From NCBI GenBank assembly GCA_900543715.1, contig UQSX01000050.1:1-20896 (forward strand): a stretch of DNA of 20,896 bases, read 5' to 3'. The position numbers and the translations under genes are program-made. Source of the stretch: an uncultured Blautia sp. GTDB lineage: Bacteria; Bacillota; Clostridia; Lachnospirales; Lachnospiraceae. Shown here one piece after another: positions 15,927 through 20,896 of the stretch; position 1 is the stretch's first letter; the number at the start of each line of letters is the position of its first letter. Under the pieces are notes generated by a model. That model saw nothing but the letters and a program-made list of their open reading frames with translations, ran no database searches and had not been told where the DNA came from.

Positions 15927-16709
15927 ATGTACGAATTAGACCGGGAAAAATTCGGCAGTTTTATCGCACAATTAAGAAAAGAAAAAGGGTATACGCAAAA
16001 AGAACTGGCTGAAAAATTATCTATCTCGGATAAGGCAGTAAGTAAATGGGAAACCGGAAAAAGTCTTCCTGACATCTCTCTCCTGGTCCCATTAGCAGAT
16101 ATTATGGAAGTTACGGTAACAGAACTGTTAGAAGCCCGCCGGATAGAGGGGGCCCAGATTACGGCTGTTCCAGTAGAAGACATGGTAAAAAAAGCTTTGA
16201 CCTATTCTGAAGAAAGCCAGGAGAAAAGTACCCGGCTGAAAGTTAAGCATTGTATCCTTTGCGGAGCGGGAATCCTGGCCGGTCTTCTGGAAATCTTGGG
16301 ACTGGTTCTTCTTACAAAAGACACTGATTTTCTTTCCCGCTATAGCTCTGTTTTTGGCCTGGAAGGTTTAAGTATTCTGTTTGGCGTTTATTTCTGGATA
16401 TTTGCCAAGGAAAAAATTCCTTCTTTTTACGATGAAAATAAACTAAATTTCTACAGCGACGGTGTATTCCGGATAAATATGCCGGGACTTCACTTTAATA
16501 ATCGGAACTGGCCTTACATAGTCCGGGTTTCCCGTCTGAGTATGTTGGCCCTTATGGTCCTTTGTCCCTTAGTTTATTTTATTCTCTATTTCGTGGCTTC
16601 GCTGTTTTCTTCTGCAGACATTGCTTTTGCAGGGCAGTTTATTATTCTGTTTATCTTCCTGGGAAGTGTTTTTATTCCCATCTATGCTGTTGGGAAAAAG
16701 TATGAGTAA
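15927..16709 (+). CDS. Membrane-anchored XRE-family regulator
   Basis: This 260-aa protein has an N-terminal Cro/CI-type helix-turn-helix (residues 8-62: FIAQLRKEKGYTQKELAEKL then ISDKAVSKWETGKSLPDISL) and a linker to about 105. A membrane half follows with hydrophobic helices near 107-128, 140-162, 195-220 and 230-252. This layout suits a regulator that reads a membrane or envelope signal while bound to DNA; the ligand is unknown. The start ATG has a strong GAGGAGG and its own promoter. It is divergent from rho and convergent with uidA, sharing a terminator. No transporter or target gene lies beside it, so the target is either its own promoter or distant genes. Confidence 0.88.
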   Translation: MYELDREKFGSFIAQLRKEKGYTQKELAEKLSISDKAVSKWETGKSLPDISLLVPLADIMEVTVTELLEARRIEGAQITAVPVEDMVKKALTYSEESQEKSTRLKVKHCILCGAGILAGLLEILGLVLLTKDTDFLSRYSSVFGLEGLSILFGVYFWIFAKEKIPSFYDENKLNFYSDGVFRINMPGLHFNNRNWPYIVRVSRLSMLALMVLCPLVYFILYFVASLFSSADIAFAGQFIILFIFLGSVFIPIYAVGKKYE

Positions 16710-16750
16710 GTCAAATCCACAGGCTTAGTCCAGCATCATAAGCTTAAAAG

Positions 16751-16797
16751 AAATCCGGCAGGACTTCTCTTTTTAAAGAGACTCTCCTGCCGGATTT
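16751..16797. terminator. Shared terminator between the XRE gene and uidA
   Basis: A perfect 13-bp stem (AAATCCGGCAGGA at 16751-16763 with TCCTGCCGGATTT at 16785-16797) has an inner CTCTTT/AAAGAG stem. The minus-strand tail is T-rich (TTTCTTTT), suiting uidA; the plus tail is weaker. Confidence 0.8.
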
Positions 16798-16865
16798 CCG
16801 TCATTTATCATGATTCCATATTCAAAATATGAAAACGCTCCATGAGAAATCATTCCTCAGATGTT

Positions 16866-18683
16866 TTAGTTCTTATATCCCAGAGGAAGGCTTTCCCAAC
16901 GCTCTTTTAATTTGTAGGCAATATCCTTTGGCTGGCGCTGGCGTGTGAACACACCTTTCTTATTGCCGTTGACACGCATGATTCCTTCTGTTGTCTGGAA
17001 ATCAGCAAAGTTCCAGATCTGCTCGCCCTTGATAAAATCATAGGAATCAAAGACTTCATTATTCATTTTCAGATACTCGGCCTGGTATTCCTGGCTCCAC
17101 ATAACAGAAGGCAGCTTATGTTCTGAGCCAAGGGTATCTGCGCCGTACTCTGTGAAAATAAAAGGTTTATTCAGGTTCAGCGCTTTCCATGCATCCATTT
17201 CTTTACGGAACAGCACTTCTGCAGTAGAAATATCGTATCCGCCGCTTACATACCATCCAAAGTAACGGTTTAATGCAATGATATCGCTGAAGTTATAGCA
17301 CTTGCATTTGTCTGGTGTGGAATTCATTACCAGTGCAAAAGTGCGGGGACGCTTCTGAGGATCCAGTTCGCGGGCTCTGTCAAATACTTCTTTAAAGTAT
17401 GGAACAGCAGCATCGCTTGTTGTCTCAGGCTCATTTAAAAGGCTCCATGCGATGACAGAAGGATGATTCTTATCTCTTGTGATCATCTCCTCTACAGCCC
17501 GCAGATGTGCCTGAAGGAGAATCGGAGTTGTCTCTTTCTCAAAGAAAGCCGTTGCCTTTCCGGTACTTGCCTCCATAAAATTCATAAGACTTTCAAACAG
17601 ACCTACAGCCGGAACCTCATCAATGATAAGGAAACCTTCTCTGTCTGCCATCTGATAGATTTCTTCGCTGTATGGATAATGAGAAGTACGGAAGGAGTTG
17701 GCTCCGATCCATTTCATCAGCTCAAAGTCTCTCTTCATTACACCGATGTTGAATCCCCGGCCTACAATATCGCTGTCCTCATGTTTGCCGAATCCTCTTA
17801 AATATACCGGCTCTCCATTCAGAAGAATGCTTGTTCCTTTTACTTCTACTGTACGGATTCCGATTTCCTGGGTATATTCATCCAGAATCTCATCTTCATC
17901 CATAATGCGGACTACCATCTGGTACAGATAAGCATCTCTTACTTTCCACAGATGGGCGTTCTTTACTTCCAGAACTCCTTCTTTTCCTTCACAGCTGGCA
18001 ACTTTCTGGCCCTCTTCGTCAAGAAGTTCAACCGTTACAGGATGATCTCCTGTTGTCTTCACTGTGTAACATACCTTTGCATCAGAACCGCAAAGTTCAT
18101 TAACTGTCTCAATATCAAATACAGATTCCTTCGGCAGTGCTGTCAGCCAGACAGATCTCTGCAGACCTGAATAGTTGAAAAAGTCAAAGTATGGCTTGCA
18201 CATTTTCTTTCCTGTAGGAAGTGTAACAGTCTGTCCGCAGGGGATATTTGTAACGGTAAGTTCGTTGTTAACCTTTACAACTACCTTATTGTAAGCATTA
18301 TAGCGGACAACTTCTGTCACATCTGCACAGAAGGGCAGAAATCCGCCTTCATGCTCAGCAACTTTAGTTCCGTTAACAAATACAGCAGCTCTGTGAGTTG
18401 CAGCTCCAAAGCGGAGAAGGACCTGTTTACCGCTCCACTCTCCAGGAACAAACATATCCTTTTCATACCAGAAATCTCCTGCATACTCTCTGATATCTTT
18501 CTCTGTATAGAAATCCTGGAAGCTGGCTGGTACCGGGATCATTTCTTTTCCCGGAATGCCTTCCTGCCACTTTTCATTCTCTCCGGCAGATTTCTCATCC
18601 AGGCAGAATTTCCACATACCGTCCATTGAAACAACCCGGCGTGATACAGTCTCACGGGGATACAGCATTGAATAGTTAAGCAT
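16866..18683 (-). CDS. uidA: Beta-glucuronidase (GH2)
   Basis: This 605-aa glycoside hydrolase family 2 enzyme cleaves glucuronic acid from glucuronide conjugates. The sugar-binding and jelly-roll domains occupy about 1-180 (GDFWYEKDMFVP, KPYFDFFNYSGLQRSVW), the immunoglobulin-like domain 181-285, and the TIM barrel follows. Acid/base E418 lies in SLLNEPETT and nucleophile E512 in FIFTEYGADT. The NxK glucuronate-specificity motif is N574/K576 in VNGNKKGVFTRQRQPK. Length and sequence resemble Ruminococcus gnavus GUS. The active-site loop region (about 361-390, GLFESLMNFMEASTGK...) is extended, which affects preference for small conjugates. No signal peptide is visible, so it is cytosolic and needs imported substrate, yet no transporter is adjacent. 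The start ATG has AGGAGG. It is divergent from an AraC regulator. Confidence 0.96.
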   Translation of the reverse strand: MLNYSMLYPRETVSRRVVSMDGMWKFCLDEKSAGENEKWQEGIPGKEMIPVPASFQDFYTEKDIREYAGDFWYEKDMFVPGEWSGKQVLLRFGAATHRAAVFVNGTKVAEHEGGFLPFCADVTEVVRYNAYNKVVVKVNNELTVTNIPCGQTVTLPTGKKMCKPYFDFFNYSGLQRSVWLTALPKESVFDIETVNELCGSDAKVCYTVKTTGDHPVTVELLDEEGQKVASCEGKEGVLEVKNAHLWKVRDAYLYQMVVRIMDEDEILDEYTQEIGIRTVEVKGTSILLNGEPVYLRGFGKHEDSDIVGRGFNIGVMKRDFELMKWIGANSFRTSHYPYSEEIYQMADREGFLIIDEVPAVGLFESLMNFMEASTGKATAFFEKETTPILLQAHLRAVEEMITRDKNHPSVIAWSLLNEPETTSDAAVPYFKEVFDRARELDPQKRPRTFALVMNSTPDKCKCYNFSDIIALNRYFGWYVSGGYDISTAEVLFRKEMDAWKALNLNKPFIFTEYGADTLGSEHKLPSVMWSQEYQAEYLKMNNEVFDSYDFIKGEQIWNFADFQTTEGIMRVNGNKKGVFTRQRQPKDIAYKLKERWESLPLGYKN

Positions 18684-18710
18684 TCTATATTACCTCCTGA
18701 TCATATTTTA

Positions 18711-18780
18711 CAGACAGCAGCCAGACAGCATTGTACATCATCTGTCTCAGCCGCTGCTGTTCTCTTTAATGAAAAGTATA
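18711..18780 (-). promoter_or_regulatory. uidA promoter region and structured leader
   Basis: A TATACT -10 lies on the minus strand at 18775-18780, but the -35 position holds no consensus hexamer, as expected for an activator-dependent promoter. The transcribed leader holds a nested hairpin: ACAGCAGC with GCTGCTGT (18753-18760/18714-18721) enclosing AGACAG with CTGTCT (18742-18747/18723-18728). CAGACAGC also occurs twice as a direct repeat with 11-bp period at 18711 and 18722. Confidence 0.5.
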
Positions 18781-18843
18781 AAGTATTTTCCTTTCTACAG
18801 TGAGGAAAATTTTTAGTGATTTCCGCATATTTTTTATCCATTC

Positions 18844-18872
18844 TTGAAATATTGTAAAAATTATATGATAAT
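18844..18872 (+). promoter_or_regulatory. Likely promoter of the AraC regulator gene
   Basis: TTGAAA (18844-18849) and GATAAT (18867-18872) are separated by 17 bp, about 70 bp before the start codon at 18942. Confidence 0.55.
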
Positions 18873-18941
18873 AGAAAAAAGTTCCTCGTTTATTCATGCC
18901 CTCCATGTACAAGAGTACCCAGAGAAAGGAGATGACCTGAA

Positions 18942-20171
18942 ATGACTTATCAAACTGAATTAGAATTCTTCAAAAAGCTGCTGAAAAATTTTCATCTTAC
19001 CTATGTGATCATTACCCCGGATATGAAAACACTTCCGGAACCATCCGCCGGAATATACAGGCTTTACACCCGTCATGATGATTATATGAAAGATTTCTGG
19101 GAAAGGGCGGAGAAATATAAAGATAACGTAATATATAGGATTAATTCCATATGTATGTATCGGTATCTCTTTTTCCGTCTTCCAAATACAGAGCAGCCAG
19201 AATTCATGCTCATCGGTCCTTATGTGCTTACAGAAATCTCTCAGAAAATGGTTTTGGAAACTGCAGAGTATATTTCTCTTCCCGAAGAGCATTACCATCG
19301 TCTGCAGCAATTTTTAATAGGGCTGCCCCGGATTTATGATGAAAGCATACTTCTTTCCATGCTGAATGTATTTGGAGAAACAATCTGGGGAAGTATTGAT
19401 AATTTTCGCCTTCAGGACGAAGACAGCAGGATTACTGTTGATTTTAACACTGAGGGATATGTCCAATATGATGAAGAATGCGAAGAACCACAGCAGCTCA
19501 TGAAGATACTGGAAGAACGGTATGATGAAGAAAACAGCCTGATCCAGGCAGTTGCAAAAGGGCAGGCCCACAAAGCAGAAGCTTTCGTGAATGGTTTTAA
19601 CATGCAGGGAATAGAGCACCGGATACCAGATCGGCTGAGAAATGTAAAAAACTATATGATCATCCTGAACACACTTCTGCGAAAGGCCGCTGAAAGTGCT
19701 GACGTGCATCCCATACATATTGATAAACTCTCTTCTGAATTTGCCCACAGAATAGAACAGCTTACCTCTGAATCAGGAATGAACACTTTATCCAGGGAAA
19801 TGGTGCGGAAATACTGTCTGCTGGTAACCAACCATTCTATGAAAGATTACTCCCTGTTAGTCAGAAAAGTCCTGACACAAATCGACTTGGATCTGACTGC
19901 GGATCTCAGCCTGAAAGTCCAGGCCAAGGCTCTGGGAGTCAACGCCAGCTACCTTTCCACTCTCTTTAAAAGGGAAACAGGAAAAACATTAACAGAATAT
20001 GTAAATGGGAAAAGAATCGAATACGCCATCTTCCTTCTGAATTCTACCCAGCTACAGATCCAGGTCATTGCCCAATACTGCGGTATCTCAGATGTAAATT
20101 ATTTTACAAGACTGTTTAAAACGGCTGTTGGAAAAACGCCTAAAGAATATCGGGATAGTATTTATATATAA
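18942..20171 (+). CDS. AraC-family transcriptional regulator, probable uidA regulator
   Basis: In this 409-aa protein the last 95 residues form the double helix-turn-helix DNA-binding domain: LSLKVQAKALGVNASYLSTL (first HTH), LFKRETGKTLTEYVNGKRIE, IQVIAQYCGISDVNYFTRLF (second HTH), ending KTPKEYRDS. The N-terminal 300 residues have no cupin sugar-binding motif and no membrane segment; they look like the long helical sensory domains common in Lachnospiraceae AraC proteins, whose ligand is not readable here. The start ATG has AAGGAG upstream. It is divergent from uidA across a 258-bp gap with a weak -35 on the uidA side, so it most plausibly activates uidA in response to a glucuronide or derivative; that is inference. 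Confidence 0.88.
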   Translation: MTYQTELEFFKKLLKNFHLTYVIITPDMKTLPEPSAGIYRLYTRHDDYMKDFWERAEKYKDNVIYRINSICMYRYLFFRLPNTEQPEFMLIGPYVLTEISQKMVLETAEYISLPEEHYHRLQQFLIGLPRIYDESILLSMLNVFGETIWGSIDNFRLQDEDSRITVDFNTEGYVQYDEECEEPQQLMKILEERYDEENSLIQAVAKGQAHKAEAFVNGFNMQGIEHRIPDRLRNVKNYMIILNTLLRKAAESADVHPIHIDKLSSEFAHRIEQLTSESGMNTLSREMVRKYCLLVTNHSMKDYSLLVRKVLTQIDLDLTADLSLKVQAKALGVNASYLSTLFKRETGKTLTEYVNGKRIEYAIFLLNSTQLQIQVIAQYCGISDVNYFTRLFKTAVGKTPKEYRDSIYI

Positions 20172-20230
20172 ACAGAGCTGTGCAGAATCGTATACGGAGT
20201 AGTGTTGAGTGTAATCCAGTTTTTGACATA

Positions 20231-20267
20231 TAAAAATGGAGAAGCGCTGTAGAAATAGCGTTTCTCC
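20231..20267 (-). terminator. Terminator downstream of the 59-aa ORF
   Basis: An 11-bp stem (GGAGAAGCGCT with AGCGTTTCTCC, one wobble) has an 8-nt loop. On the minus strand it is followed by ATTTTTATA. It resembles the tRNA-Leu terminator at 20793-20830 in stem sequence and downstream flank. Confidence 0.7.
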
Positions 20268-20348
20268 ACGGTCTCGGTATTCAAAAAGTGTTCACCCACA
20301 AATTAGGATTTGTCACTCTGTTCAACTCCCCGATAAATGGGAATTGTT

Positions 20349-20528
20349 CTACTTATCCCGGGTGCTTCTAAAAACAAAGAAAATCCCCACGCAACCAATC
20401 AACAATCCTAAAAGAGAAAAAGGCACAGCACTAAAGCTGTAAAGAATAATACTATTTAACCCTTCCTTTGCACAACAAAGTAAGATACCAAAGAGAATCA
20501 ATGCAATACCTTTTAACTGTTCTTTCAT
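20349..20528 (-). CDS. Small membrane protein (59 aa)
   Basis: This 59-aa protein starts MKEQLKGIALILFGILLCCA and has two hydrophobic segments, about residues 7-20 and 37-53 (FSLLGLLIGCVGIFFVF), joined by a short polar turn. It ends with a charged RSTRDK tail, so it is probably a two-helix hairpin in the cytoplasmic membrane. It is supported by a GGAGGGAG site 6-7 bp before the ATG and a promoter with perfect TATAAT at 20574-20602. I do not recognise the family. It could be a small toxin, an envelope-stress peptide or a conserved superinfection/immunity-type peptide; nothing decides this. It lies between two similar terminators near a tRNA gene. Confidence 0.72.
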   Translation of the reverse strand: MKEQLKGIALILFGILLCCAKEGLNSIILYSFSAVPFSLLGLLIGCVGIFFVFRSTRDK

Positions 20529-20573
20529 TCAAGCTCCCTCCACAATTCCAATCTGTCGACCTTGTTTTTCTTC

Positions 20574-20602
20574 ATTATACCATTCGTTTATTCCTCTGTC
20601 AT
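20574..20602 (-). promoter_or_regulatory. Promoter of the 59-aa membrane protein gene
   Basis: ATGACA (20597-20602) and a perfect TATAAT (20574-20579) on the minus strand have a 17-bp spacer and lie about 45 bp upstream of the start codon. Confidence 0.65.
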
Positions 20603-20696
20603 TTTCTTTCTTACATATTTCCAAGTACTTTATATAATTTATTACTTCACACCATATCACATCCAACTAGTATAATTTAACTCTTCAAATTATACA

Positions 20697-20740
20697 ATCA
20701 AAAAGGCATGAGAAACTCTCACGTCTCTACATGCCCTTTT
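20697..20740. terminator. Hairpin terminator downstream of tRNA-Leu
   Basis: AAAAGGCATG (20701-20710) pairs with CATGCCCTTTT (20730-20740), with one bulged base. The minus-strand tail is TTTTT, so it probably acts as a second terminator after the tRNA terminator. Confidence 0.6.
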
Positions 20741-20792
20741 ACTCACTGAGCTTATACAGATATCCTAGATGTGTAATCAAACTTTTGATACA

Positions 20793-20830
20793 TAAAAATA
20801 AGAGAAACGCCTATTTTACAGCGTTTCTCT
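20793..20830 (-). terminator. Terminator of tRNA-Leu
   Basis: A perfect 10-bp stem (AGAGAAACGC at 20801-20810 with GCGTTTCTCT at 20821-20830) has a 10-nt loop. On the minus strand it is followed by TATTTTTATG. It lies 13 bp past the tRNA 3' end. Confidence 0.85.
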
Positions 20831-20843
20831 CACTTTTCATCAC

Positions 20844-20896
20844 TGCCGCAGACCGGAATCGAACCGGTACGGGAGTATAAGTCCCGCAGGATTTTA
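20844..20896 (-). tRNA. tRNA-Leu(UAA), 3' part, cut by the window edge
   Basis: On the minus strand the visible 53 nt begin at the anticodon TAA, followed by the 3' side of the anticodon stem (AATCCT). A long class II variable arm follows (CGGGACTTATACTCCCG, stem CGGGA/TCCCG). The T arm is CCGGTTCGATTCCGG, and CTGCGGC plus discriminator A ends the acceptor. The long variable arm and acceptor sequence fit leucine. The 5' half lies outside the window. Confidence 0.88.

Larger units (their letters stand above)
20529..20843. other. Intergenic region between the 59-aa ORF and tRNA-Leu
   Basis: This 315-bp AT-rich gap holds the small-ORF promoter (20574-20602), a palindrome/terminator at 20701-20740 and the tRNA terminator at 20793-20830. 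I see no gene in the rest (20603-20700); it has several TATA-like stretches but no ribosome site. Confidence 0.6.

Noticed and set aside
20236..20442. 68-aa open frame on plus overlapping the 59-aa gene
   Set aside because: It starts inside a terminator stem and has no ribosome site; the opposite-strand gene has a promoter and ribosome site.
20468..20680. 70-aa open frame on plus across the small-ORF promoter
   Set aside because: It has no ribosome site and low-complexity composition, and it is antisense to the better-supported small gene and its promoter.

Overview
The window looks like chromosomal DNA from a gut Lachnospiraceae bacterium (Blautia/Ruminococcus-like Clostridia). The evidence is moderate GC, AGGAGG-type ribosome sites, TTG.../TATAAT-type promoters with 17-bp spacers, the order rho-rpmE-DUF1385-prmC-prfA-topB, a monomeric [FeFe] hydrogenase, the GGGtGRT/scaffold gene pair, and a beta-glucuronidase close to the Ruminococcus gnavus type. 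The genus is inferred; no rRNA is present to confirm it.

Left part (1-2400): a two-gene minus-strand unit encodes a NifU/IscU-like scaffold-type protein followed by the GGGtGRT protein, a family of unknown biochemistry. A divergent 72-aa orphan with a strong ribosome site follows. Positions 2375-5346 hold a tight minus-strand operon of two GT4 glycosyltransferases and a TVP38/DedA-type membrane protein. The glycosyltransferases resemble the LafA and LafB/CpoA enzymes that build mono- and diglycosyl-diacylglycerol, so this is probably a membrane glycolipid operon. It is preceded by a 25-bp dyad and closed by a long-stem terminator.

Middle (5447-15681): a 501-aa [FeFe] hydrogenase is divergent from a TraX-family membrane protein, with adjacent back-to-back promoters. 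A left-handed beta-helix (hexapeptide) protein with its own promoter comes next. Then comes a long minus-strand information-processing block: rho, rpmE (bL31), a DUF1385 membrane protein, prmC, prfA and topB. prmC methylates the release factor encoded by the overlapping prfA. Rho carries a lysine/glutamate-rich insertion built from short tandem repeats.

Right part (15700-20896): a membrane-anchored XRE regulator is convergent with beta-glucuronidase (uidA), with a shared terminator hairpin between them. uidA is divergent from an AraC-family regulator, likely its activator; no glucuronide transporter is next to it. The last 700 bp hold a 59-aa two-helix membrane protein with a clear promoter and ribosome site. 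It lies between two look-alike terminators beside a tRNA-Leu(UAA) gene that is cut by the window edge.

No CRISPR array, insertion sequence, rRNA or phage module was seen. Most of the window is ordinary core genome. The items most worth a second look are the GGGtGRT pair, the Rho insertion, the glycolipid operon with its dyad, the uidA leader structure, and the small ORF beside the tRNA.
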